Of a stretch of 64,000 nt of DNA, positions 46,342 to 60,700 are shown one piece after another. How positions within the stretch are numbered: the stretch's first letter is position 1; each line of letters starts with the position of its first letter. The notes below the pieces were generated by a model, which worked only from the letters and a program-made list of their open reading frames with translations, was not told the DNA's origin and did no database searches. The position numbers were made by a program, and so were the translations under genes. This DNA comes from Wuchereria bancrofti. Its lineage: Eukaryota; Nematoda; Chromadorea; Rhabditida; Onchocercidae. The stretch covers positions 22,433,930 through 22,497,929 of the forward strand of contig SSBO01000012.1 in NCBI GenBank assembly GCA_005281725.1. Direction: 5' to 3'.

Positions 46342-49300
46342 TTAAGCATTCCTTTCCATTTCGATGAGTTGTTTCACGCCATCGTGCATCTGTTTTACAG
46401 CCTCAAATTCCGTTAAGCCAAGACGAGCTTTATTTGAGATATCGTAAACACCACCTGCTGATTCAGAATGTTCTCCATGGATGCCACGTATCTTAGAAAT
46501 AAATTATACTTAGACGTTGGAAGCTCATCAAGAATTTAATAAAATGAAATGGAATATATTGCTGAATTATCTGCCTTGTTCTATTAATTAGCATAAATTA
46601 ATTTTGGAGTAGAACTATCTGAAGGAGTTTTGGACTTTGAATTTATCTTATCCTTCGAAAAAAAAAAATTGTATAGAACAAACATGTGTCGTGAAATGAA
46701 ATGTGATGAAATTTGAAAGTAAAACTCAAATGAATATTTTGCGTCCTTTGCTGTTTTTTACCCACAGTTCGGATGTTTCGGAATGTATTCATGCAGGAAC
46801 CTACCCAGTTGGACTACTGAATCAGAATTTTAACAAAGTTTACTTTAAGGAAGGAAATGATAGAAAACTTTTTCGACACTTTTTGAAAAAAGTTACGTAC
46901 TTGAAGTTTTAGTTCATCACATATCTTCTTGAAATCCGGTTTTGCACTAATCTTTGGAAGACGTATATGTACTGAGGCACGTATTGTAGTGCCTAAATTT
47001 GTTGGGCAAAAAGTAAGCCAACCAAGACGTGAATCTCTAGAAAACGGTAAACTTTTTTCCATTGTCTTCAAACCTTTAACAAGTCGTTCCAATACCTGCA
47101 AAAATAGCATAATTCTATTATCACTGTATTTAAAATGAAAAAGGGAACTAAATGATTTTACTTACATATAAGAGAAATTCGAATATTAATATTTGTGAAT
47201 TTTAGAATTTGATTAAATAATAGTTTAACAGTTGTGAAGTAAGCATCAACAATCATTATGTCTGGTGATATCTCAATTGTACATCTAATATGACCATATA
47301 TTTGAAAAACATTTTTTTTTTGAATATTTGAAAAACAAATCAGTAGGATATTTGAAAAACAAATCATTATAAGAACTCCTGGGCTAATCAAATATGCCGA
47401 TTTAATTTTCTTTCATTAATTATCAGAAGTATTACTCACTTGTCCAACATTACCACCTTTTTGCATGGATATTATGCGTAGATGATCCTCCTCATTGATC
47501 CATATGAGGAAAGTTTTATTTTCATTGTGGAAAATACCTCTACCAATTGGCCAATATCGGCAGGCATTTGCAGCTTGCAGAAACCTTAAGTTTTTTTTTT
47601 TTTTTTTTTTTTAATGATATGACTAACTCTCCCTTTGAATAGTTCCATTCTGGTGATTGACTAAACAAAATAACTGAGGTAAAAAAAGACTGATGACCAG
47701 TTCTATATGTATCGACATGACTAAACAATAGGAAACTTATTAGATCAAAATTTCAAAATACTGATTAAATGTTTCGAAGAGAGAGAGAGAGGAACTGATA
47801 ATTTTCTGGATTGTATAATTATCAGCAAATATAAGTTTATAGTTAAAGTTATCAATACCTGTCACCTTCTTTGAACAAGAAATGATCATCAATAAGTTGT
47901 TTCTGAACATCCTTTGTCATTCCAGTCAATGGATAATATGTTCCTTTCAATTCCGGATCAGAGAATCCGCACAGAACTTTTCTAATCTGCAGTTGTGATT
48001 TATTAATGCTATTTTCCAAAAACATGAACTTATTTTACAACATAAAATTTGAAAATAACAACTTACTTCGTCTTCCATTTCTTTGTAATTTTCTTCCGTA
48101 AGACAAGGATTGAAAGGATAGCCTTGAAGCGAACGTCCACATCGCACTCTGGTTGAATTGATGTATTTTCCTTCCGGATCCAAATCAGTGAGCAAACTTA
48201 TTTTGTCTACATTAAAACGTTTTTTTTTTTTTTTTTAAGTGACTATTACTTCTTATATTAATGCACTTTTAAACAACACACAGCTCTTTTTTAATGTTTA
48301 AAGCAAAAGAAAATCTACCTTCGCCAAGATCGATTTCCGGTTGTTTTTTGTTTGATCCGAAACCATTATGATATTCTTCAATGATCGGATCGAACAATGG
48401 CTTGAATAGGATATAAGAATCAGCATCTGGTGCATATACGCCAACACCAGAATCAAGATTTGTTACACCTGTATTAAAGAAAGAATCCGAAATGGTTTTT
48501 TTTTGAAACTATTCAGTTCATTAATTGTTATTAACCGCACTGTCTTTTTCTCTTTTTTTACCATTATTAATCAACAAATCATTTAATAATTAATATTTAA
48601 TTGTATTTATCAAATGATTATATAGCATAATAACTTTTATACTCTTGTTCATACAGGATATAATTAGGCATCAATTGAGGAGCAAAAAAGAGTATTATCA
48701 AGAAGATAAACAAATTTAAATGTAATCCGATAGAGTAAATTCTTTTTTTTTATATTATTTTGCACGGTACCAACTAGTACCTATCCATGTTCTGCGAATA
48801 TTTTCAAAGAAATAATCAGAATTTCAAACCAGAAACCACCTATTGGCTATGAATAATTTAACCCAAACTATCATATACTGTCTATTAGTTATAGTAAATA
48901 AATCCATTTAGTATAATAAAAATCCGTTAACTAGTAAAATGCTTTCATGCATTCATTAAACAATAAACAACGAAATGCAAAACTGACCAGACTGTATAAC
49001 ATCTAAAAGTGTTGCACCAAGTTCTGTCTTTTTATTTTTCAGTTCATCAATGACAGCTTTTGATAAATGCTTCTTGAGCAAAGAGTGACAATCTTCTGCT
49101 TCCTAAAATCATTGATCATTTGCCGGAATAGGAAATAAAAACAATGCATATCAACCACAATGGTTAATACAGAATGGTAACATTTGTAAAATTTGAAGTA
49201 AAAGTAAAAGGAATACTAAAATGTAAAATTTGAGGTAAAAGTAATACGAATACCAAAATTTTAGAATTTCAAACAAAATTTTCCAATATATATTTAAACA

Positions 49301-49679
49301 ACTATATAGACATTGAAACATCTGATTATTTGTTTTTCATACAAATTAACCCGTAACTCTCTTGTTCTCTTTCATTTTTACTATTTTCGAAACTTTTAAG
49401 TTATACTTAAATTGAGTAACGTGAACGTGAAATTCACTAACATTACACTACACTAACTCGGACATCCACAACAAAACCAATTCAAATCCAGCGTATCACA
49501 ACAGCGATATTCGAATTTGTTTTCTAATGTTTGAATTTAAATATCTCGAAATATTAATCTATAAATGATTATTTGCCATTTGAGTGAAAGATGAAGATTG
49601 GTAATACTCAAGATAATATTCAAACCTGTAATTTATGGAAACTTTCTTCGATTTTAGCAATAACATTCGAATCTGCCAT
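46342..49679 (-). CDS. Arginine kinase (ATP:guanidino phosphotransferase)
   Basis: Cytosolic phosphagen kinase that reversibly transfers phosphate from ATP to arginine, buffering ATP in muscle and nerve of invertebrates. Eight exons close in phase (49626-49679, 48988-49102, 48319-48468, 48067-48206, 47859-47986, 47440-47584, 46901-47095, 46342-46491), giving 358 residues, the normal length. Recognisable blocks: the specificity-loop region [71 protein letters not shown]; the flexible loop [35 protein letters not shown] with the reactive cysteine near residue 274; and [20 protein letters not shown]. All catalytic and nucleotide-binding arginines visible in these motifs are present. The MADSNV start follows an acceptor-like TTGCAG 13 bases upstream. 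Absence from vertebrates makes the family of interest as a parasite-specific enzyme. Confidence 0.97.
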
Positions 49680-50682
49680 AAGTAATTCTAACTGCAAAAA
49701 AAAAAAGAAAAAATAAAGTAAAAGCATTTTTTCATCCGTGAAATGGTGAATATTGAATGTGAAAATTTGAGATTAAAAAAAATCCCATCACAATAGCGAT
49801 AATAGGTTTATGGATTGGAACTAGAAATCAAATTCAAAAAACTTCAAAAAACGTTTCATAAACCTGTGGAGCGTTCCGCGATAAAAAAGTAAACCTTAGT
49901 GAAAATTATTCAATTAGCGAAGAGTTTCATGAAAATTTCGCAAATTATAACATTCTCTATAATTAAAAAAATCTAAGCTAGCGAAAAAAAAAAAAAGATT
50001 AAAACGACCAATGCTTTATTATAAAACTTTATAACATTTCTATATTACTTATTATTCACCTCTCTTATTTAATGTGTCACTTTTAGAAGCTTTTAAATAA
50101 TCATTGCTTTTATAATCCTTCCTTCTTCGATTTCAATAAATCTTCAAACTTAAAAAACAAAATTTTCTTTTTTTTTTTTTTTTTGAATTTACAGATATTA
50201 TGCAAGAAAAGATATAATTATTCATCAATTTATTATAAACATCTGAAGATCAGATCACTGAAAATGTATGGCTTGCCGATTAACGGTATTCATAAAATAT
50301 GTAAGCTGTGAACAAATTCTTTTTTTTTTTTTTCAAATTTATTCAAATGGAGTAGAAAAAAAATTTTTCCATCTCATCCAATCATCATATTTCATACAAG
50401 AAAGACAACTCTCACATTTGTTCTTTGAAAATCCATTTGAAAATCCATTGTAGCAAATAATTCATCCAAATTTTGCTTATTATAACAACAACAACATCAA
50501 AAGATTGCTTATACATTCTTGAGGAATATAAAGAAGAAGAAATACTAGCATATACAAAGACTAAATTCCAATGAAAAAAGTTTACAATCAAATTCCAATG
50601 TCTGAAATTTTACAGTTAAAGGAAAAAAAAAAGACATGAAAAAAAAAAATGAATATAAACAGTTTATCACACCCATATTGGA
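49680..50682. other. Spacer between EDEM3 and arginine kinase
   Basis: About 1 kb between two same-strand genes, holding the arginine kinase promoter and the EDEM3 3' UTR. Minus-strand transcription enters from the right. No supported exon is seen; short open frames are AT-rich. Confidence 0.5.
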
Positions 50683-53600
50683 TTACCTAACTCGTTGACA
50701 ATCAAATAATTCATCCCATAATCGACAACTAACAGTTGTTATTGATCCTAATAATCTCCCAGGCTTCTGAGCAATTTCTTTCATTTTGATTACTGTTGGT
50801 ATTAGCAAAAAGAACTTTTTTAATTCAGCTTCTGTTGGTTGCATATTTAGGCCAAGTTGCCAATAACCTATTTGTCGTATCACATTATAAAACATCACAG
50901 TATCGGATTCTGTTGCCAAATTATACAATTTTTGCATCTCTTCGATATTCTCTTCTATCACCTTCAACATTTATAGCATTTGTTTATAATTTCAGAAATC
51001 TGCCATCAAAATTCCATTATGGTAATAATTAAGAAAAGAGAATTTATGATTGTAAGTTGAAGTGAAAGGTACTATCAATTGTAGCTAGAAATACTTAGTC
51101 AAATTTTGCTTAGAATCACACTAACATCCGATATTTTATAATGTACAATGGAAGAAAAATATTACACATTCAAATTTAGGTTGCTTTGCATAATTTTAAA
51201 AGTATAAGCAATGAACTAATGTTTTTGTATTTGCAATAAATCTTAAATTTTCTCCTAATCATGACACTGTAGGAAATACATCTACTACAATGATAAACCA
51301 AGGAACGAACTTGATGTAATAAGCATTAAGGCTGACAAATAATAATAATTTGGAGTTAAAAAAAACTAACTTTTTGCTTATCTTCCGTGTTATTTTCTGC
51401 ACTAACTGAAGCAAATCGAAAATTGAGAAGCACGGCTGGCAAAGAACTATCAATCACAATGACATCTTCCGAAAAATCAACGTCCTTAAATTTTTAAAAA
51501 TGTAAAACTACCAAAAACAGAAATAAAGAAAAAGAAAAAAAAAAAAAGAACTTGAAATACCAAAACTGAGTTTTAAATTTTAAACTAACAAACCTCTAAA
51601 AGATCCAGTTTATTCAACGGATATTTATATTTACCATAGCAGGCAAAATTCTCAAATAAGGAGTACGGATTTGAAAGCCGGTCAGAAAGGCGAACCAGAG
51701 CATTTGGATAATGAACTATGTGTTCCATAAAAGCAAGACCCTCTTTGTTATAAAGGAAAACAGCCGGAATAACAATATCATCTTTCATTGTTTGATCACC
51801 AGACATTGCAAATGGTGGTAGCACATCGATACTTGTACCAATGGTATTGTCTATAATGTAATGATTTTTGAAGAATAATCAAAATTAGTTGAAAAGTGAA
51901 GAACAACAGATTGATAAGATAGCCATCTTTTCTCCTATACTGCAATCTTCAAAAATTATTTTGAAAAATTATTTAATTTTAAACACATAAATCAACATTT
52001 CTGTTTCTCTTAAGCATTGTGTACCCTCAAAGGATAATAAATCTGCATCACTAAACCACCAAAATGTCTGTTTATATTTCTCCTTTCAGAAATAATCTTT
52101 TCAAATGTTTATTTATTTTTTCTTTTTTACTGTGCAACAAACAAACTGATATATATCGAAAAAAAAAAAACATTTTAAGTATTACCAATAATAATGATAC
52201 CAATAGCACCACTTCTTTGGACATAACGTGCTTTTTCTTGAAACATGCAATCTTGGCGTTGAACTACTGCAATACGACCTTTCATCCTTGGTGCATTTGT
52301 CAACGGACTACAAGCACGAAAAGGAACAGCAATTTGCACTTCAGCGACTACCTAAACAAATTGAAAAGATAAAATTGATTAATTTCCGGGAAAAATAAAC
52401 AAGTAAGCAAATAGTAAAACGACAAATAAACAAAAATAAGTGATAAAGAATATATTCTTATTCTAAGCTTCCACCCTTTCATTCCTCTCACTCCAACAGT
52501 GCAGCTAGAAAATACCTTACTGCAAAGCTTCTCACATACGGAAGAAAGATACATCTGTAAATCTATCCCGCCCGGCCTACGGGTAGTAAAAAAGCAAAAT
52601 TACGATTGTAAAGGCAACAAGCAACTTACTGCTTTATAATTCAAGTTTTTGCCGAATTGTGCAGATGCAGCTCGCCAATGCAACTTCCCAAATATAGGCT
52701 GCGACACCACTTGGACAATTCGATTATCATTAAAACCTAAAAAAGAAAATAACAGAATAATCTATCAGATTATACCATCTAATCACGAGCATATATTAAT
52801 ACTGATTGAACCAATTAAATTAAGTTTAAGGAATAAAGTTCATTTAGAAAAAGGCCTCTAGGGACTTGAGGAAGACTAGAGGAATAACATTCTAGGACCT
52901 TATTCAACAATTATTGACAACACATTTTATAATGAAGTCGACTTTCGGAGGAAAATTTGAACAGTAAAAAAGAAAACAGTACAAAAAATTTGATCTTTAA
53001 CAAAAAACAAACCAAATCCATGTCTTTCTGAGCCAGCTATTACGATCATTTCTTGAATAAACTCACTGCCAAGAACAGCCCATTCCGGTGAAATAGCCTA
53101 AAAAACGCAACATTCAATTTTTAAGCATCTTTCTTTCTTTTGGTAACAGCTATCAATTATGAAAAAGTTAATCCAAAAATAGGATTAAATTAGTGAAAAT
53201 AATAGTCCAAAAATGATTTATTAATGAAATAAATCAAGCGTGTTGAACAAAACTGGAAAATTCCACTAAATTTTGCATGCATCAAATATTCAAGCAAACG
53301 AAAAACGGGTAAAAAATTAGATAATGAAATGTTATTCTATTCACACTAAACATTAATTAGATGATATCATAGTAATGCATTACACATTAGTAGTTAAGAA
53401 ATTAAAATATGCAGAGCATATAGTATTAAAATGAAACTAATCTTATAAAAGAAAATTTCATAAAAGAGCAAAATTGCTAAAAGAAAAAACTGATAAAATG
53501 GGAAGAGAAAATCAAAATATGAAAATTTGAAAAAAAAAAAAAAAAAAAAAAAAAAAACAAAAACAAAATTTAAACATCAAACTTAAGAAAATTAAGCAAT

Positions 53601-54669
53601 TTGTTCCAACCTGAAAATGAGACAAAAGCTCAAATGATGTTTCGAAGTGATAATAGTCAATGGTTGAAATTAGTGAACGTATAAAAAAAAAGAAAGACTT
53701 AGATTTTATTTAATCGCTTCTGACTGAAAGTACTGAACAAGAGAAAGCATATAAAAGAGATACAAAAGGAGAATATTTCAGATAAAAAAGAAAAAAATTT
53801 ACATTTGGCATAATATAGTTACAAATATAAACTACATCCTGTTACTGTTATTACTGAAGTGACAATTCTGCAGAATAATATGAAAGTCATTGATTAAGAA
53901 ATTAGTATTTTTTTAAAACTTTACGAAAAAAAAGAGATCAAAAATCCATGCTGTGATTAGGATTAGCCTTTTTTTTTAAAAATGAAATTTACAAAAAATT
54001 AAATACTTATTTCATTAACATTTGAATTTCAGAAAAAAAGAACGCGCAATAACAGTAAGCTAAGGAAGCAATGAAAGATATGTAATAGATATGTTGATAA
54101 ATATTTAGTTTCTCCGACTCCTAGTAACTTGATATTACCAAGTTAATAAATAATTTGATATTTTTTAAAATTTTCTTTCTAAAAATTGAGAAAATACTTT
54201 ATAAAAATCATCACCTAAAACGTACTTACAAAAATATAAGTGAAAGAAATAATGTTTCGCTGATAAGTATATCACAAGGCTATCGTATCATATATTGCTG
54301 GTAGTTTTGTTACATTTCAGAGAATCTGTCCATTATGAAACAATTTATTTTTTTTTTTTCATTTTTTCTCCCTCATTATTCTTTTTCCACTTTATGCAAA
54401 GTTTCAAACTCGTCTTTCTTCGTTTTCTTTTAAAAAAAAGAATGAAAAAAACTAATATTCAAAATTTTAAGCAACCAGTCAACAAATTTATCTAGTGCTT
54501 TCTAAAAATTAAACACCAGCAATATTTTGTCCCATACTACATAATATTTTGCTCCATTTCTTAACTAATTACTTGCTTCATTTGTTATATTATCACCATC
54601 ATCATCATCATCATCGCCATCATCACCACCACCATCATCATCACCACCATCATCATCACCACCACAACC

Positions 54670-54700
<31 letters not shown>

Positions 54701-57700
54701 CCACCACCATCATCATCACCACCATCATCATCATCATCATCACCACCATCATCATCATCATCACCACCATCATCATCATCATCGTCACTATCACCATCAC
54801 CACTATCATTATGATTATCATCATCATCATCATCATCATCATCATTTTTCATCTTCACACATTCAGAAGCATTCGATTCATCTGCTTTGATTGAATTAGC
54901 AATTGGTGACCGTCTTACAGGTGGTATTATTCGATAGCCACAAACAATCACACACACAACAACTGCAGCAGCAATCATAACAGAAAGCCATAATAGGACA
55001 ACAAGCATAATCATAGAAAGTAATTGGGTGACAGCAGCATGCGATGGATGAACGATGTAGATATGTGCTTGCTTTTTCACCGATCCTGTATCATCCAACA
55101 TGCACACACTATTCAACATATTATTACTCTCAGCCAGTGTTTCGGTTTCGGTAGTGAATTCATTCGCTTCGCCCTGAAAACAGGTGCCTTTGAACTTCTT
55201 TTTCCTTATCTCCCCTATATACCACTCATTTTTTGTAATCATAGAAATGGGTCAAAAAGTGAAAGATAAAAAGAAAAATTGCTTCTAAACGAGAAAAAAA
55301 GAAAAAAGAGAAAAAAAAAAAAGAAATTGCTATAAAGATATAAAATGATGAATAAATTTTTGAAATGAGAAGTTTAGAAATTTTTAGGATATAAATTTTA
55401 AAAATAAAGGGCGAAGCGGACCATCCATCATCTACCACCGATCACTTATATTTTGCAAAAAAAAAAAGCACGCAAAAGAGGTGAAAAAGATACGAAAATC
55501 ACAAATACTTCATGCAAAACCAATTAAAATAGACAATATTCAACATATTCAAATTATTATGATAAATGACAAGACATTATTCGAAATGGATAATAAGTAA
55601 TCTATTCATTTTCTAGTCGTAATAAAACGCGGGAAATATTGCATCACTTTTTCTGTGATAAACAATACCTAAGTATTTTGAAACAATCAAAACATACCGA
55701 ATCCGGTGAATGAGTCAAATGAACGTGTCCATCAACCTGAAACTGCATTTGGATTCCCATCTTTTTCAACTGTTTTATATGTTCGACATTTGTTGCACTA
55801 AACGACCATGCAGTTAACCGTTTTGGCCTGTAAAATCAACTTTGGTGCTGCATTAATCAAAGTTTGATGCCATATCGATAAAACTACAGAAAATACAGTT
55901 TGATTATTGCAAGAACCTTTACGTTTCAAACTAAATCAGTACATTCGCAAACGATTAATAATTTATTCAGGAATATTCATTCAAAAGTATAATCATCCGA
56001 ATATACACTACCTACTCCGCTAGTAGTGTATGATCACTGAAGTGTATACTTAAATATTCTTAAAAATAAGATTTACAACAAACGCTATATTAACATTCTA
56101 CTGATATTTTATCTCATCTGTTAAGTTTATGCAGTCGATGGCTAAGTTGCTCGTTGCTAAACGAAAGCATTTCATTTACAAATGTTGATTTTTATAAAAT
56201 CCCAGAATCATATTTCAGTAATATTTCAGCTGTTTATAAAATATAAAACAAAATGTCTTACATTTTTGGACAACTACTGGTGCTTTCCGAATTCTTCGTT
56301 AGTTCGCTGACAACATTTTGTACAGTGCTGCGCAATTCTTCTGCATAGGCCGGTAAATTATCATACTTCTCACTGATCATTGTTGCAGGGCATGCTGATC
56401 GAAATTTTCTATTCATTATTGCATTTTCATCATCAATTATTTCATCCGGATCAATAATCAAGCGACGTGGAAGCTGTAAATTTTTTTTGTCTATACAATA
56501 AAAGTTAATTTTCGATTGATTTATCAACGTCTTATTTGAGTTTACTGTGATATGCTTCATATTTTCACTGTCAAGTGATACATATCAGCACAGTAGTAGC
56601 AAAGATTCATTAAAAGACACAAAAATGCAAAAAATTAGAAAGTACTGCAGCGTCGTTAGGCAAGTAGAACTAACTTTTTCGCTATTATCGGCGATTGAAA
56701 GTGGAATAAAATGAGCTTCAGTAGTAAGAACATAGTTATCCAAGTCAATTTGCAAATCAGAGGGATCCGTGAAAATCATATACAGATATTTCAATGTTTC
56801 CGAAAGCACGAAAGAATCCATTCTGAAAATTAACTCAATAACATTTTTAGAGGAAAAAAAGAAGAGAAAAAACGTGTAACTTTTTAGAATCTCAGAAGTT
56901 CCAATAAAGTAAGTTTATTTATGCAAAGAAATAACTGCATGAATTCATACCGGTCTTCATGATTCATCGAACGAATATCTCCGACAGCAGCAAATCCACA
57001 TTCAACTCGCAAAAATTTATTCATACTATCCAGAATCTGACAAATAATGAAAACATTTTTCAGGATGAAAGCAGAAAAACCAAAATATTCCTTCAAAAAA
57101 CTGTTTGATCGAATCAAAAATTGGAAAGTTCACCAAATACTTACATTTTTGGCCACATGTAAATAATGCTCATCTTTGGTTGCTCTGTAAAGCAGATAGG
57201 TGCTTTCAATAAATTCCGGTCGAATAGGATGCTGGGCCCAATGAACTTGCAAATCGTGCGTAAATGCTTCCGGTAAGAATTTGTGTCTCTAAAGCAAAAG
57301 TTAAAAGTCAAAAATTGTTGCTAGGAACGTAGAAAAACATGCTGCAATTTCAAGTAATTTAATTAAATATAGTAGATAATTTATAGCGTTATTAAATACT
57401 AATAGCGGATAAAGGATAGAATGATTTCATCATACAATCTCAATTTTTCTTATAAAAAAGAGCTGTTTTAAAGTATAATGATGGGAAAGCTAAAAAAATA
57501 TTTTCCATCGATCATGAACTAATGATAAAGCATACCTTGATTACTTGATAAAGCGTTTCATGAAATTCGATAGCTGCTTTCAGATCACCCTTCAAAACTT
57601 GTATACCAGGCCAAAATGCCAACAAAGAATCCATGTAAGTTCTAGCCGCAATTGTTGGTTTATGCATGTGAACATCGATAAACAATGGACCTTTGTTAAC

Positions 57701-60700
57701 ATACCTCATTATAGCATCATAATGCTGCAAAACGCCAAGAATTACGTTACATTAATTAAAAATTAGATAAACTAATATCGGAAGGTACTGATAATCTATA
57801 TGTTATCTAATAAAGCCAATTTAAATTATCTCAAAGTTTTTGTTACTCGCATATCACAATACCACGTAATGAACTAATGCATTTAATTAATCTGATCATT
57901 TTACCAATACAATAAAAAATCTCAACCTTATTGAAGCGATATAAGTATCCCTCGTCTCCCAATAAAATATATGCCTTCAAACAATATTCGTAATAAGAAT
58001 CGATTCCTGCACCAATACCCGCATCTGTAGTAAAATTTGATTTTCAAAGTATATATTTCAGATATATTAGTCAACAGGGTCATCACCCTTTGATTTACAG
58101 TAGTATCGACAAGTAATGTCGACAAGAAGTCTGAAATTGTCCGTTCTATTGGTTTATAGGTTTATAGAAAATAGGGTTCATGCTAACATTAACGAAAGAT
58201 GGATAATAATAAATGTACATGTAAAATAAAGAAATGAATTATAAATTGGTGAACTTGTTCACAATACCTCTTCTTATCCAATCTCCGGAATGTACATTTA
58301 AGACAGTGCCCATCAAATCACTTCCTCGGTGTCTCTGAGCCCAAAGAAAATCCATCGCTTTCCGAGCTTTTTCCTCATAAATTGGTTTACCTGTAAGTCG
58401 ACTCAGTGCAGCAAATTCGAGAATCATAGTTCCTCCACAGGCTGTACAAGTGTCATGTTGTTGTCGAAGAAAATCTAACATTCCATACTTAAGATTTATC
58501 TGCAAATTGGGTATAAAAATATTTCAGAAGTCTTTCAGGAAAAAAAAATAAAGCTATAATTTTTTCCTGAAATTATAATATTCATTACAGTTGATGAGTC
58601 CTACTCAACTACTAAGAAAATTAAATACTTTAATAATATTCATCATTTTAGAACTGTTAAGTCTAACTTACTCTAGAATAAGGAATTCCACTACTGGTGT
58701 TGAAAGCAGGAAGAAGTCTATCAGCTAATTCAGCAGCCATCTGTAATAATTCGTCCTTATACCATCTCAAACGATTCTCGTCTCTCGATTGTACCAGTTT
58801 AGCCATTACGTGACCTATAAAGCTTTACATGTTTATTTCCTAAATACGCGTGGATTTTTTCAATGACAAAAGGCTATAAGTGAATATCTGTAAAAACTTA
58901 AAGAAACCAAAACAGCTCCAATTAACAGCCAGATTAAAAGAAATTAAAAGGAACGGTTTAGCAATCACTCGCATTTACGGATCTATTACAAGGTCAATTT
59001 ATGATGACACTCCATGTATGATACAGTTATCAGTAGCTGATACACCATTCAAATAATCCATAAAACTGACCTCATGTCAAAATAGGAAAATTCAAGAGCG
59101 TACCTGATATTAATCCTCCTATCATTCTAATATTCGTTTCAAAAACTGATACGACCAAGTTTGAATCGAAGCGAACATTCTTTACAACTCGTTCCACAGA
59201 GTTTTCAAATTCATCCAATTCATCCAATACAACCAGCGCATCCAATGAATCAACAAGAGTTAATGAAAAACTGCAAGTTTATTATCAAATCAATTATTTT
59301 TTTTCTTAACCTCAGAAATAAATCTAGTAAAATTGCACTTTAATGCGCTTTTTTTTTTCAAAAACACTAGATTAAAAATAAGTTATCGGCCAAAGAAAAG
59401 GGGAAGGCATCTCCGCGCACCAAAGACGGTGTGATACTAAGCTTTCGAAATCGACGTAATGCCCAAGACAGGAATCGAACCTGTGTCGCCACGGCCACAA
59501 CGTGGAGTACTAACCACTATACTACTTGGGCCAACAGTTCAATCCCTAAATATGTTACAAGCAATTTCTTCAATCGAAAAGAAATAAAAGAAATTGAAGG
59601 AGATAAATTCTGAATTATGCAAAGACGCAATATGTATTCTTCTCTTTATAACAATTCTTAATTTTTGAATAGAAAGTTATTCATAATTTCGTGGTGATTA
59701 AATGCAAATTTGTTGACAATTTTAAATCGAATACAAAATTTATTAATTTTTGTTGCAAAATATCTCTTTTTTCAATCCAATTTTCGATGGTAAATTTTGT
59801 AAGTAATGGAAACATTATGTTTCTTAGTATTGGAAAAAAAAAATACATATATTTTTCATTTTGTTTTTTAACATATATCTCTCTTCTTATAACAAATAAA
59901 AAAAAGAAAAAGAACAGTGTCAAACAGTAATAAACTTATTAACAGAAATGAGAATTAGATAAAGAATTTCAAGAAGAAATGGTTATGATGATTTGAAACA
60001 CGGAAGCTTTAAACAAGTTTTCTAAATATTTCTTGTAAACATCAATTAACATTAACAATTAAAAATTAATTGAACAATTAACAGAGAAAAACTTACTTCC
60101 CTAAGGCATCATCAATATCACCACGTGGTGGTGTAACACCTCGTTGTCGTCCTTTACATGACAATGGCATCAGTTCATCATGTGGATATGCATACTTCAT
60201 GTACGAATTATATCCGTGCATGAACATTTCTTTTGCTTGCAGCCTATAAAAACATAATATAAAATGAAAAAGGAGAAAAAAAAAACGAAAAATGTTTTTT
60301 TGGCATACGAGATATTCATCGTCCAATTTTAAATAACAAGGAGTTATTTATACATTAAAGGAAATAATTACAAGCACGAAGCAAATGTTAGTTAAGAAAT
60401 TTTTCAGTTCTCTAGAACTGATCAAATATTTGCTATTGTTTGAACTACGCAACATTATATTTTAATATTAGCTATTGATAACATCCAATTAAGCGGCAAA
60501 AATGTTAAATAACCAAAAAATACAGTCATTGATTGAATAAGAAAGGAAAAATTAGAACGGCTTATGTCATGAACTTGTCTCCTTGTAGTGTCAAGTCTTA
60601 ATGTACTACCAGCATATTGCATTAATAAATTATTCTGTGCTGATAATTTCAATACGGACTTCTATAGGGAGAATAAAAGTATGAGAAAACTTATCACATA

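Noticed and set aside
54585..54845. Minus-strand poly-Met/Val/Ile open frame
   Set aside because: It is an alternative frame of the same triplet array and starts and stops within the repeat.
54549..54890. Plus-strand open frame of almost pure histidine
   Set aside because: It is the antisense reading of the (GAT)n array, with no flanking coding signal or splice sites.
60455..60652. Possible EDEM3 exon (frame starting KSVLKLSAQ)
   Set aside because: Its only donor is phase 0, whereas the next exon requires phase 2, and exon 60788-60924 fits instead.
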